DNA of 64,000 nt from Mycosarcoma maydis (GCF_000328475.2 NC_026489.1:310001-374000); one strand, 5' to 3'. Shown: positions 21,101 through 34,016, counted from the first letter of the stretch. Numbers and translations: made by a program. The notes: generated from the letters alone by a model not told the origin.

Positions 21101-24100
21101 ACGTTGTCTATGATCATGTAATCAAAGTGATGTGAACTTGGAGCTCTTGGCCTGGGAGTCGCAGTGTGCGAAAATCTTCACTATGCAGTGAGATATACCT
21201 GATTCAGACTCTTGATTCTTAATTCACGATCCGTGATTGTTGCGGACGGCTGGCGCTTGACTCAGGATTCGTGATTGGTCCACGAGATTTTCATTTGTTT
21301 GTTCCCACGAGACACGAGAGACAAGCTGTCGTGAAAGGTGATCATGTGGTGATGAAGAGGTCAGTGGCATGTCTCAAATTAGCATTGCGAAGAAATCGCT
21401 TGCATTGGTGCTACCGGCACGATCTCCCTGCTACCCGAGCATGGATCGTGCTCGGACCAATGAGCTTGCTGTCCTGGAGAGAGCACAATTTCTGAGCGAA
21501 CTGTGCACGGTCGGAGAGGACTCGGACAAGCGGTGATCGATTCGGACAAACATTTACGGTTGCCAAGAACCACGAATAGTGTCAGAAACTCACACCGCTG
21601 ATTCACGATTGACTAAATCTTTTAAAAAGCGAGACGCGAGATGTTGGCCGTTCGCACCTGACCCAATCGTGAATGACGAATGATTGGAAAGAGGTTACGT
21701 GCGCTCACGACTGCCAGACTTAAAGATGTGGTACTCTGATCGACCAACGACGATTCGCGAGTAGCGATCCAGACAAAATTAGAACGAGAACTGGGCTGCC
21801 ACCTTTGCATCTGAGAAGCGGTTCCGCATCCCACTAGTTATCCAAATGCGTGTTCCGCGTTCCGCTCGATTGGACAACAATGCACGACAACAATGCACAC
21901 CTGGCTTTATATAGTGCGGCACTTCGGTAAAGCCTTAAGCGACGCTCGCTACCAGGAGATGAAAATGCATTAACGATTGTTGCTGTAGATTACCAGAGTT
22001 GAACATTCACGATTTAGTGTTGCAAGTGTTTGTTAACGTGTTCATGAAGAGCACAACGGCCTTGTTGCTGTAACAGATATCAGACATAGTTAGAATGGCT
22101 TGCTGAGGACCTATCTTCCAGAGGACATGTATCGTCTCTCCGAAAACTACCTTACAGTCAATCCGACTCGATGCGAAGATCTGATTCTCACTCCAGGCTC
22201 ATTGGGGCGAAAATCGCAGACGGAGAATCGCGAGCTTTAGTCACGCAGCTGCCAAATTAGCGAAGAGGGATGACAGAACAATAGCGCCGTTCTAAAGCCT
22301 TGTCCCTAAGGGTGCTCCGGCATTTGCTTTTGAGACAACTCGCCAAAAACGAACCTGGATGCAAAACTTCTAGAGCAAGGCGCTGAGGCTGCTCCTTCGA
22401 CGGTGTCACTCTTGTCGTCTGGATGCGAGCTATCGTTTCCATCTGTACTATGTATGCTGCACAGTGTTGCGGTCGATCGGCCGATTGATTGAATAACGAT
22501 CCGAACTTCTTTGAAGAATAGATCCATGCACATGTAGACGCGCGCTTCGCCGTACGTCAAAGACAATCATCTGAAGCACGGGCTTCTCGGGCATACGCCC
22601 TTCGTTTACGGGGAACTGCAATCACGAATTTGACAAAAAGCGGTCAAACAAACGCGAATCGAAGTCAGGAGAAAACATCGTCAATCACGATTACAATATG
22701 AGTCACGCACGAGTACCGTACCTCTCCAAAGTTGAAATTCTTCAATGTGCTGATTCATTCAAGCAAAGGATGAGCTACACTTTTTAGCTGGCCTAGAATA
22801 ACGTTTTTTAATTGCAACGAAGGAAGTCAGCTTTGGAGTAGATTTTCATTACTCAGCGTGTCGTCACTGGATTCGAGGCTGGCATTTTGCTCTGACTCTG
22901 CGTACTCTTTTCATGGTTTGTTCTGCTTGCTCGGCTCTGTTGCCTCAAGGACGGACTTCTCAAGCAACAGATGTGCTTCTGTCGGAAGCTAGCCGTAGAG
23001 ATCGGAAGTAGAGCCCAGAAGCTCAGGCCGATCCTGGCGCGTCAGTCGAGCTTTCACCTCCGCTCGTATGGCACCGATTGCATCAGTCATGCCAATATCT
23101 CATCAACTATCGAGCACCTCTCACAGCTGTGTTGCTTTCGAATTAGAGTTGTGTGGGAGAGGACAGCGTTGTTGTGGCCTCGGGTCGTTGTGACCACCGA
23201 TCTTTTGCGCGGCTATGCGCGGCATTTTGGCTTTCATTTTCAATGCAAAACCTTATTGTTCACTTTTCTCCGTCAAGATAGCAGTGTTCAAGCATCGCGT
23301 TTATACCTGGGTGGAGCTCAACAAAGATGACTAACGCCGATCATGCATTCCAAGTGCCGAGCAACCGTTCATTGTGATGACTATCGATGTAAGAGCACTG
23401 CCACGAAGCGCGTCAGTCTTCATTTGCTGCATGATTTTGAAATTTGGACCAGAGGTGGGGCGAAGACGAACCTCAACGGTCAAACCTTGTCCAGTCCCGT
23501 CACAAGGAGCCGCATGTTGGAAGACGGCAAGCAGCTGGTAAGCCACCGGACGAACTTTTTTTTTCCCCATCAACGAGACTGAAAAACAACTTGATCGTAA
23601 ATATAACAAAGCGGTCGACTTGCCATGCGTATCCCAACCTCCGTCAAAGAAAGAGCATGTAAGTGGACCGTTCCGATCTCGCAGTCTAGACCCATATGCG
23701 ACTGTCGACCTGGTTTCAATTCTACAGAGCTGAACCAAGATGGCACTAGCGACGACTCTGCAGGCCGAAAGAGAAGCCCAAAAGAGCTTTCGCTGTTAAA
23801 GACAAGCCTCATCTTTCACATTTCCGCGTCGAGTGGGACGATGCCAAGACGCAGTTGGAGTGCGAAGCTCTTCAAAGTAGTGCTTGATGCTTTGATCGTT
23901 CCAACATCCCGATTGCGAGCCAGATTGCCGCGGCAAGCACAGCTTCCGGAGCCGTTGATACTTCAACGCGCCCGCTAGCTTTGCGTCCTATCTTGCGCCC
24001 GAGCCGAGCAATCCGATAAGAAGCATCTCACACGACGGAATGAGTTCGGCAGAGGGAAATGCCATCCTACAGCTTCAACGTCAGCTGCTTCAGCAGGAAT

Positions 24101-26792
24101 GGGAGATGTAGAGAAAAGAGAAACAAAACTTGAAAGTTGCACAAGTGATACTGTGGGCTACTTTTTGAGCTTCTGCGAAGCAACCTCAAGCTCTCGCCCA
24201 CTTTCATCGTTGTGTGGCTAGACTTTCTTTTCTCTAGCCCATATGGTCGTTCGGACTGAAAATCTCAGTCTCGTACATCATTCTGATGCCCTCTTCTCTC
24301 TGCCCGACGTCGCCTCTTGTCATTGTAACTGTGTCGTCCTCCCCTGCCCGTTTCAACTCTCCCTTGCTTGCTCTGTCCCGTCTGCCTCATCTCGATATAT
24401 CACCTGCAGCTACATCTTTGGCTGTTCATTCTGATCCTTAAACTGACCTGCAAGATCGTGTTCGGCATCCCTGTCCAGGGGAAAGACCGGATCGCTAGCC
24501 TTCTGCAGGCCTTTTTCTTTGACCAAGTGTAACGAGAGACTGTCATTTGATCACCGCTGCCTCACACTGCCCTGGTGCTTCGTGCGCCATTCTGTAGTTG
24601 ACCGCCTGCTCACGCTGCTTGCGCTGCTCCAGTGCTTCGCGCTGTGATTTCCACTGATAGTTGCTGAGCACGCGAACAAAGCCAAATCATCCGCGACCGG
24701 CTGTTTAGCAAAGCTACCGTAGATCTTGCAGATCTGTGCCGCGATTGAATGATCGCTGGTGGCTAAATCGAGTTAGAAACGCCTGCTTGCACTGCTGCCC
24801 TTGTTCGGACATAAGGCCGGTCAGAAGAGCGGCTGACGAGTCTGCGCACGACACAGAAACACCAGAACTTTGTACCTTGCTTTGCGCAAGGTCTACTTGT
24901 TTATCGAACTCCGCACAGACGAACCTCGGGGAGTGGCTTGATTCTTATTCCTCCAAGCTCAGAAGTGTTTGCTGCTGCTGCAGCCTGCAGTACGACCTTA
25001 CTGGCGCGTTGTCGCGTCTCACGAGTGTTTCCCCTTCGCTCAAGGTCGATCTTCCCGATGACATATGGAATTCTGGGTCGGTCCTTCTCGAACGATGTTG
25101 CAATTCGAGGCGAACTTTCAACGTACTTTCCAGCACCACAACTGTTTCGCCTCCGTTTACCTTTGCCCGCGGAAATCTTCCCTGGCCTGCACGTCTGACT
25201 CAAAACCTCTCTCTAAATCCTCATCCTCTGTTAAAATAGACACGGGCAAACGGCGCGCTTCCCCGAGCTCTTCTCTCTTTCAACTTCGCGCTTGTTGAGC
25301 CTAAAGCTCGGTGGCCCTTACAGCTGTCCAGACAGCCATTACCAGCTAGATTCTATCTGGAATTCCGATCACAGGTGAGTTGAAAACATCGCAAAACGTC
25401 CCTCTTTTTCATTGCCTGTTAGTGTTACGCAGGCCCACTGTCCAGAGTCTCGAATGTCGGCGAGGGCTGTTGTCCGAATGGTCTTTGAAGTGGTTGCTCT
25501 ATGAGCGCAGACGCCGGACAGAGTGAGTGAATCTTGGTTCGAGGCGGAGATTGGCGCACATTGCGACAAGGTGTTAGCGTGCTTTATCAGAGGCAAACCA
25601 CCTCTGCAGCCCATTAGTCACCAAGTTACTAGGCAACCTGACTCAGCCATATCTGCATCTTTCGTACGCAGACGCTGCTCTGCTAAGGTCTATGCGCTTT
25701 CATGAACAGCGGCACAGCTATTTGGCTTTGATGCATTTACATCGCTGGCAGTGGCGGCATGCATCACCATTACTTGGTTGAAAATCCGCTTCGAGTGGCT
25801 AGTTTGTTGTCATGTCTTGCCTGCAACTCTGGTGTCACCGCTTCCGACATGTTTGTTAGCAACGGTCAGAGGCAGAGCCAGACCATATCAAGCCCTTTTG
25901 TTACCCGAATTGCCCTCTGAGCCCTCGTGCACTTTCTCCGCTTAGAGCCGTGCCGCAGCCGGCTCAGCCTAAGGAATTGACTGGCTTGGCACGGCACGAA
26001 TGCACCAGAGGATGCGTCACGTTCGCCTTTGACCACCAACTCTTAACCTCTCACCTCACAGATCCGCTGCGTTGGTTCGCGTTCCATCTCAGATACATCA
26101 CATTATGTGTTGATTTGACCGCCAACCTCGCGTCTTTCATGGAAACAGTACCGAGGGGGACTGCATCTTGATTTGTTTGGCCTCCATTCTTCCTCCATAA
26201 TCTCACTCACGACGCTGCCCACGGCAGAGATCCCTTTGCTCAATTCCTTCCACGTTGGCTGAAACTCGACGACATTTTCTCCCTCTCCTCAATCCTTTCC
26301 CTGCCCATGTTTCTTCCTTCACTTCGCCACTGTCAGACCCACTCAGATCGTTCTTGCCGCCTCAACCTAACGACACACCCGCATCCAGTGCCAATATTCA
26401 GACCAGTGCAGCCTACGCTAGCTTCTTTCATGCTTGCATTCCGACTTCGGCATTAGCACACAACAGTGTCCCGTGGAGCAACGGAGCCATCTCTTTTTGG
26501 ATTCTACTGCCTTCTTATCCAGAGCCACAAAGCTTTGTTCATCACCATCCGCCAACACTCGTTCTGTGCTCCCGGGCGCTCCCTTGCTACGCCATGCCCA
26601 TCGAGGCTCTTTGCGTAACCACACCTCCCTGACATCTCGAGTGCGGTTACGCACGCACACCTTGTCTAGCCCAGCATCGGTCGTTGGCGACTGGTCCAGC
26701 TGGGCAACACGCCAATACTCAACGTAAACACCTTATCAGTAAGCAGCTTTCGTTCAACAAGTACAGACGCAGCGGCACAACGTTTCGAGACA
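21101..26792. other. Long non-coding interval upstream of the first velvet gene
   Basis: About 5.7 kb without a supportable protein gene; open frames are short, overlap on both strands and show no recognisable motif. The left part (21.1-22.7 kb) contains several CACG elements (near 21,222, 21,601, 21,668, 22,007, 22,622 and 22,683). From about 24.2 to 26.75 kb the plus strand is pyrimidine-rich with many short upstream ATGs, as in a long transcribed leader or complex promoter. No tRNA, rRNA or transposon similarity was seen. Confidence 0.55.
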
Positions 26793-28227
26793 ATGAGCGC
26801 ACAAGATGATATCGACACTGGTGCTTCAAACCAACCACGGTCTGTTGTCGAGACCGATCAGCAGCGCGCAGCCGTGGTAGGTCCTCGGCCACCTCGCCAT
26901 GGTGAAGCTGAATGCACAGATGCGATTCCAGCTCGTGACTCTTATCAACGTTATGATACAGAGGTCGTCGATGTTCCAAGTATGCGCCCGCCTGTCCTCC
27001 CTCCTTCCCGAGCCAACACGTTGTCGAAACAACAGCCTCGGGGCGATCTATCGCAATCCTCTGCGTCATCACACCTTCCGGGCCTTAGACAGTTCACACG
27101 ACTGGCCCCAGCAAACATGCAAGGTAAAGACCGTTCGGGTTTGTTGTCGGATCGACCGAGCGGTCTGCTGCTCTCTGACCACACGCCGAACTCACAGCAT
27201 GCACATCGCAGCGCACCACAGCGCGATGACAATGGACGTCAAAGCGCCGCTAGTAATCGCCTTTCCGACACGAACAGCTCCGCTCCCTCGCCCGGCAGCA
27301 CCGAAAATGAGAGAGTGCGCATGCACGACCAACGAACTGCACCTTCGGCGCCTCCGCCTCTGCTGTCGGATCTTCCGCGTCACTCAACGGATAACAAGTA
27401 GGTCGCATTTGACCGCGTCTATCACCACTTTGGACAACGTTCTAATCACATTCTCTCTATCGTCTCTCATTTCAGAACTTACAGGCTCATCATACGTCAG
27501 CAGCCGAAGCAAGGACGTTTGTGCGGGCTCGGAAGCAAGGACAAGCGGCCTTTGGACCCCTTGCCCATCCTACAGCTGCGCATCATCCGCCCTGATGGCA
27601 CCGAAGATGAGGAGTAAGTTTGTAGCCGATATCTTTCCTCCTCGCTTAGCTTCCACCTGTTACAGCATCCCATTCGTGCGGAGAGCTGTCACTGATATGG
27701 TTTGATGCCCCATCATCTTGGTTTGCAACAGCGCTGAGAACAGCTCAAACCTCGTACTGCAAGTCTCCCTCTGCAAGGAGGACCCTATCACTGGAGGATA
27801 TACCGACGCAGTGCTGGTGGAGACCAATGACCCGTCGTATCCTTGGACACGGATGCTAGAAGGTCGTATCGTAGCCAGTGCCAATTTGGCGCGTGACTTG
27901 GACGGTTCAAGAGCCTGTTTCTTCGTTTTTACCGATCTCAGTATTCGCCAAGAAGGCCAGTTTCGACTTGCATTCAAGCTGCTCGCGCTCAGTCCGCCCG
28001 GCCAGGTACCAGCATCTGCAGGAGGCCACGTGCTCACCGAAGCTCTCACGGAACCATTCACAATCTACAGCCCAAGACGCTTCCCAGGAATGACCGAGTC
28101 CACCGACTTGGCCAAATGCCTTGCACGCCAGGGCATCCAGGTGCCCGTCCGGAACGATATCAGAAAAAAGCAGGAGCACTTAGACTCTTTGACCGCTTCA
28201 ACAGACGATATGAACGGCCTGGAATAG
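26793..28227 (+). CDS. Velvet-family developmental regulator, three exons
   Basis: I read join(26793..27397,27476..27613,27732..28227), 412 residues. Donors are GTAGGT and GTAAGT, acceptors TTTCAG and CAACAG, and phases match at both junctions. The first 201 residues are polar, Ser/Pro/Arg-rich and probably disordered. The velvet domain spans about 202-390: TYRLIIRQQPKQGRLCGLGS, KDKRPLDPLPILQLRI, then LVLQVSLC, TRMLEGRIVASANL, CFFVFTDLSIRQEGQFRLAF and TEPFTIYSPRRFPGM. Velvet proteins are fungal DNA-binding factors with a Rel-like fold that act as homo- and heterodimers in spore development, light response and secondary metabolism. The tail SKKxL-type dimer region reads TDLAKCLARQGIQVPVR. U. 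maydis has a small set of velvet genes (umv); I cannot say which one this is. Confidence 0.88.
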
Positions 28228-29168
28228 ACAAGTGTTCCACTGGCGTCAAGCCGAGCTTCGGCACATTCGATCACAAGCGCACAATTGCACTCATAGTTGG
28301 TCGGAAGCAGTTGACTTGGCGACCACAGATTCTAGTCACACAAAAGCATAACTTGTTTCATCGTAATCTGATAGTTGCATTATACCATCTGCCAGTCTTG
28401 AGCCAGACACATGCGCACGCTTGTGACGTTTTTGCAATGTGATTGACTTCGTCACACCGTCTGGCGAATGAGGCGAATGGCCACGAAGCGTGTGTCACGT
28501 TATCGCATTTATGACAACTTGCCTGGTACGGAGCGCCTGTCCAGCACATTGGTATTCCTTGAATTGGTGGTCTGGTTGATCCTGTTGATGAGGAAGCGAC
28601 CAAGTCGGTGATTTGAATGGCAAACTCCTGAGGCAGACATGGGAAAATCGTGAATGCATCTGCAAGCACGAATCGTGAATCCAAACGTGAATTGTAATCT
28701 AAGTTATCGCGATTTTGCGCTTAAAAAGCTCACCAGGCGAGGATTTCAACACCTCAAGAGTCACTAAGCATCGCTAGGATTGGATCGTGCTGGATTCGTG
28801 ATTCACGATTGAACTGCACTCAAGACTGTTCAGTACAGAGAACTCGACTCACTTTTTTGAATCTTGAGTTCACCTTGCTTTCGGACATTCACAGCCTGCT
28901 GTATCTGACCACGCTGTCGCGCGAGATCGGGCGCTTAGTAAAGCGCGTCACCCATGGAGCCGCTCAGTTGCACACTGGCCCGTTACACTCGAGTTGTGCC
29001 ATGCTGACGGATGGCACAGCGCTTTGCTCGAAAAATAAAGATCCAAAGTCTTCAACACGACTGCCTATAAGAAGTGTGAGCTGGATCTAAGAAACAAGTT
29101 CCCCTTCTTGCGGCACTGCCACGCCCAGCCTGCGTGAATGACTCACGCGGTGGCGGCGGTCGTCTCCT
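28228..29168. other. Convergent region between the two velvet genes
   Basis: 941 bp between two stop codons. CACG elements lie around 28,650-28,690 and 28,795-28,810 (GATTCACGATTG). No gene or RNA was recognised. Confidence 0.55.
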
Positions 29169-30876
29169 CTAATCCGCCGAAACACCGGGAGGAAGAAGAA
29201 GCGGTACACCTTGACGCGCAAAGTGACGCGAAATGTCGGTGATGTAAGGGGCGGTATATTCGCTGCGTTGGAGGACTTGGAATGTCTGTGTTTCCACTGA
29301 TGCGAGCACGCCGGTCTGTGTAGGGTCGATGCCAGGACTATCGGGACATAGAAACAACAAAGTGTCAGAACCGCAACAAGAGAACAAGGACAAATAGTAA
29401 TGTGAGATAGTAATACCTACAGAGCGAGACGCATTAGCCGACATCGGATCTTGAACACTCCTGGTGTCCTAACGCTGATTTCGGGGAAGAAGAAGAACGG
29501 CTTTTCACCTTCTTCTGCGCGAACCGAGCTGAAGGATTGCGCTCCTGCCACGACAGTTCCGTAGAGCATTCGAACCATCGAAGACGATGTTTGGCCCACC
29601 CAAGGAGCAGAAGAGCTTGCTTCAGCCTGCGAAGAAGCAGTCGAAGCCCCAATCGAGCCAGACGACCTGGTCGAGGCGCCCAAAGGTGAGCTTCCGCCTC
29701 GATTTGAGCTTGTTCGGCGACCCCTCCGACGTGCAGACGTAGGAGGCATCAGACTCGATGGTATTGCTGGAGCTGCACTCATTTGATCCACCATGTCGGC
29801 TACGGAGCCGTCTTCGTTGAGCAGCGAACATTGGCAAATCAGGAAAGGCAGCTCGGCTGACGGATCTTCGATTCGGCCGTCCTTGGTCATCCTTAATTCG
29901 AGGATCAACGGAGGCGCCAATCCGATGCGTCCAAGCAGGTTGTCTTCAAATGCTGAGCCTGTAGTCGGCTCTTGCACCAAGATGAGCTTGTAAGTGGGAG
30001 CAGAGCTGGTTGAGAGCATGGTGAAGGTAGCGGTCGGAATGTGAAGAGGCAAGCTCGGCCGTCAGAAGGAGAAACATTGAAGACAGCCTCCAACGGAACG
30101 ACCACAAGACAGACGAGCCTGCTGCATTGGGGGCCAGCTGCGCACTGGGAGTCCCTCGAGGTTGGCAGGAGACCCTCATGCTACGTGACTCGCAGCATAT
30201 TACCGATAGCAACAATGGTTTGAGCGCCTTCAGGGTCGTTCGCTGCCACACACCCTTGTGGTCATTCCTGCGAGTTTGCGACTCTAGCATGCAGCTGGTA
30301 AAAGGCCCGAGAGACTGGATCAAAAGGTCACGAGAGATGAAGCTCGACCAACTGGGGATATGAAGCGAGCATGCACAAAAGCGACAAGAAACCATACATA
30401 ATTTGGCGATAGATGGACCAGGGCACTGGAACAAGTACTTACCTCGGGGCTGCCGTTTCGGTCTCCGGTTGGTCGAGCAAGCCTTGGTCGTCCGCAGCCT
30501 TTGCCATGCCATGACGTGATCTGACTGGCCGGAGTAAACGACTGGATGAGCGGGTTGAGCGTGATGACGCAGCAGGCTGGGATGAGGACGACGTGGGCTT
30601 GGACTTGCGAGATGAATCAGGTCGCTCGGTGTCGCTCCCCTGAAGAATGTTCGTAGGATCGTCTCGTTGCAGGTGGACCGGGATCGCCTCGTCTGAAATT
30701 AGTGTCGGATCTGCAAGCATCTGTCGCAACCGTGGGCGTAGCAAACACATCATTTGATGCCACGTTTCATCGAATTTTCGGATCGCATGGTGGTGCTCTC
30801 TTCCTCGATGGGGTGCGCATGCATGTATGGCGGGCGTTGTCACACCCACACTACCTCCCGCGCTATTGTCCATCAT
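29169..30876 (-). CDS. Second velvet-family regulator, three exons
   Basis: I read complement(join(29169..29337,29421..30005,30443..30876)), 395 residues. Donors are GTAAGT and GTAGGT; phases match at both junctions. The velvet domain starts at about 145 (SAPTYKLILVQEPTTGSAFEDN) and continues with LAPPLILELRM, LPFLICQCSLLNEDG, the ligand-like VRMLYGTVVAGAQ, FFFFPEISVRTPGVFKIRCRLMRL, ASVETQTFQVL and ends ITDISRHFARQGVPLLLPPG. Between strands lies a Ser/Arg-rich insert of about 55 residues. The usual Cys-Gly and KDRRPIDPPP signature is replaced, so it is a divergent member. Exon 1 encodes a Ser-rich tail and may itself contain an unseen intron. An alternative start is the ATG at 30,019, which would skip exon 1 and give about 204 residues with an intact domain. 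Confidence 0.78.
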
Positions 30877-33240
30877 GGCCCGCGTTCCACTACCTCCATC
30901 CCGAGATGTGACTGAAAGACAATGGTCTCTTACAACAACCCCACTCTCGACGCAATTTGGATTGGGCGCAAGACAGGCGTTGTTGGCAGTGGGATGGATG
31001 TCGATTTGGAAGCGCAGTCGAGTCTGTGTCGTCTGATTGTCGGAGCGTGACCGTCTTCAATCGGCACTGACTCGGTGTTTCAGAGCCATAGGCGAGAGAA
31101 GGTGAAAAGTCGGTACGGATCAGGCGAGGTCGGGAGACCAAGACGTCAGCGCGTCAAAAGGTAGAGGGACGCATATCTGCTTGCTGGATCTGATCTAATG
31201 ACTAGTTCTGTTTAGGGAGTGGTTCTCGGCAAGAGAGCTGCTGGTTTTGGCCTATTAAAAGAGATGCGATGGTTGCGCTCGTGGTTAGACAGGGTGATGT
31301 GAACTCCGCGAGACTTTATGTGAGAGAAGAGTGTGATTGGCTGCAGCGGACGAGAGAGACCATGTAGCAATAGGAAAGGACAAAGTGAGCGGTAGAAGCA
31401 GCAACTAGGAGAGTACTGGGAAGTGGGTAGCGTGAGAGGGTGAAGAGACCTGCATGGCGAGATGGAAGTTGATGAAGGAGTAAGTAGATGAGTTGGTGAG
31501 CAAAGCGAGAGGTCTGCCCAGGGAGCTGAAGCCCATTGACTAAGCTGTTTGTAGCCCAGCTAGTGAAACAACTAACTAGCAAGCAATCTTTCAAATGTCA
31601 ACGCTGAACTGACAACGTCACAAGCTGACTGAACGCCGCCATCAACGAAGAAAGGATAGTTAAGAAAAGGGGTATGGACGCAGGAACACCTGGAGGCAAT
31701 CAAGTACCAGACACGAACAATACGCAGCGGTGGGAAAGAGGGAGAGGGACAATGACAGGTGCCTCAACAGGGGGGAGGGGTGATGACTGGAGCCGATCTG
31801 AAATGGGTCAACGATCCAGCTGTCTTAGGGTAGTCACTGCGACAGTCTCGAGCGTCACTTGCATCTGTTTCTGCATTCGGTACTTGGATCCGCAAAGCGA
31901 CCACTTGGCTGGGCGCAAGCTAGCAGAGGAATTCAGATGATGTTTGGGTTCGGACACGCGACCGAGAGGAGCAGGAAGAATCGGACAGCCTTAAACTGAA
32001 CTTGGAGGAGCATCTAGAAAACCGAATCTGGACATACACACAGCTGGTAACCAGATTAGGGGCACACGCCGAGTTCTGCGATCTATGGGTAAGACAAGAG
32101 GGGAACACGCCAGTAAAACAATTAGTGTGTTTGCATCTCATCCATCCACATGTTCAGCGAGATGCACATTTTAAACAAAGGAGCTGCACAATCAACAGAT
32201 CAGCCCAAGAATCGAGCGGCAGACGATTTCGATGCCTTCATTCGTGATTGTGTGAGGCAAACTACCGGCAAGGAGCCTGTGAGAAAGGCAAGAGTTCGGT
32301 CAAACCACACATGCCAGCTACACAGCTCTGTTGCCCAACGACGATCGTCACAAGATTTGCATGAATCGTGACGAGACGATACAGGCCGAATTTGCTGCTA
32401 AGCGAAAAAAAATGAAACAAGGCGACGCGACGCCGTCAGTGTCCTAGTCCGAGCGAATCTGAACGAAAACCGACGGATTTCACCCTCAAGACCTTGTGAC
32501 GCCATCCGCTCGTCGCCCAGTTCTATTGATCCTCCAGCTGAAGGAGAAGAGACATGAGACAGAGCGAGATTGATGACTCGCTGTGTATATGCTTCCGACA
32601 ATACCGTTAATAGACTTTACGGGCAGCAAGTACTAATACGGTGGCGTTCGACCCTTGTTCAGATGAAGATCAGATGAAGATAGGGTATGTCTCAAACGAT
32701 CTCGGCTGAATCATCTGAGTAGCCTGCAAGGACGCTGTGCGGCATGGCGGCATGCCAATTTGTTTCACCAGCCATTTTGTGAGGGTAAGCATAACAATGG
32801 TGAGACAGATACGTAGAACCCCTTGGCGCTGAGATTTGTCTAAAATCTGTAGTGTGCAGGGGCTGCGCTTAGGCGAGAGGTGGGGGTCGATGTGTCTGGA
32901 CTATGTGCTAACAAGTGCACGGTTGGCAGCAGTGACTTCTACGCCGTCCCGCGCGCAGAACCACAGCGAGTATGCACGGCGATTTGACCAGGATTCCGGT
33001 TGGAGATTTCACGTCGCCAATTTCCGCGCTGCTTCAAGTAGGTCGACAGCGACACATGCTGGACGATTTGACGAACCATAGACCGTGTATTTTCTACGTT
33101 GAGCGACCTTGTACACAATGGACGTGCATCTGCGGTTTCGGATATTACCAAACTATCAGGCTCGCTACGGAGCCTGAATTCTCAGGAACGGAACGGGATA
33201 GAACCAGACGCGGTTAGCAGAAATGAGAAAGAAGTATATC

Positions 33241-33370
33241 ATAAATTGATTCACGATTCATGGTTCGCGATTCGCGATTCACATTTACGGTTCCCTGCAA
33301 TTTCCGTTCACGATTCACGAGTTATTTTTTTTATATATATCGTGAATCATCTGTGAAACACGAATTTCGA
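33241..33370. repeat. AT-rich cluster of CACG/CGCG heptamer variants
   Basis: Degenerate copies of the 7-bp unit (GATTCACGATTCATGGTTCG, then GCGATTCGCGATTCAC) followed by a T-run, TATATATA and TCGTGAATCATC. The units differ by single substitutions, unlike the pure array at 1,511. Confidence 0.7.
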
Positions 33371-33945
33371 ACAAAAAAATAACGATTTGATTGCTCAGTT
33401 TCCAGCTGAAGAAAGTTGAAAGACCGTCTGATCGGCTGGTGCGTTATAGTCTGGCTCAGCACGCGCTAATGGAAGTATTAACGATGGCTCTAAGTTATTC
33501 ATTTCAGCCCAACATTGAACGGAGGCGCTTGCTCTCGGTAAAGACCGGACGGTCTCGAGTCTGTCTATGTGAGCCTGGTTTGGCGGATGATTTCACAAAG
33601 CGGCCACGAACAGAGGCAAAGAAATCGAAAGCAGGAAGATGAGGATGTATCAACATCAAGCGCCTCACGCTTCTCACTCGCTTGCAATGCCAACTCCAAG
33701 ATGCTCCGACAAAGCGGCCCGCGCCTTCGCGTCTCGCGTCCGCATCCAAGCTCATTTGATATTCAAGGTCGATGCATAAATCACAGAACTGTGAATCACG
33801 AATGCCTCGCTGACGGTGTTCTCAGTATGTCCGGCTGAGAGAGTCCTGCGGGTTCGATTGCAAACTCTTACCGAAGTGAAATGTATATATATACAGCCAA
33901 GCCTTAAGTGTGTACACGCGTGTGCGCATGTATGAGGGTCCAAGA

Positions 33946-34016
33946 ACAAAGAGTCTCATAACAAAGGGTCTGGTGACAAAGGGGCGGAACACTAACAGCA
34001 CAAGGTGTCTCTTTGT
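33946..34016 (+). promoter_or_regulatory. Cluster of ACAAAG sites resembling pheromone response elements
   Basis: ACAAAGAGT (33,946), ACAAAGGGT (33,961) and ACAAAGGGG (33,976) lie exactly 15 bp apart, and the inverted form TCTCTTTGT is at 34,008-34,016. In U. maydis the HMG factor Prf1 binds the pheromone response element ACAAAGGGA; each site here differs from that at one or two positions at most. The cluster is about 3.1 kb upstream of the minus-strand velvet start. That it is functional is inference. Confidence 0.5.

Noticed and set aside
23331..23738. 135-codon minus-strand open frame in the 5.7-kb gap
   Set aside because: No recognisable motif or signal peptide, overlaps comparable frames on the other strand, and codon pattern is not distinct from the surrounding non-coding DNA.
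27614..27665. Earlier acceptor (TTACAG at 27,665) for velvet intron 2
   Set aside because: Using it breaks the reading phase and brings an in-frame stop before the conserved LVLQVSLC strand; the CAACAG acceptor at 27,731 keeps the domain intact.
33841..33870. GGTTCGATT resembling a tRNA B box
   Set aside because: The flanks do not form the T-arm or acceptor stem and no A box lies at the right distance.
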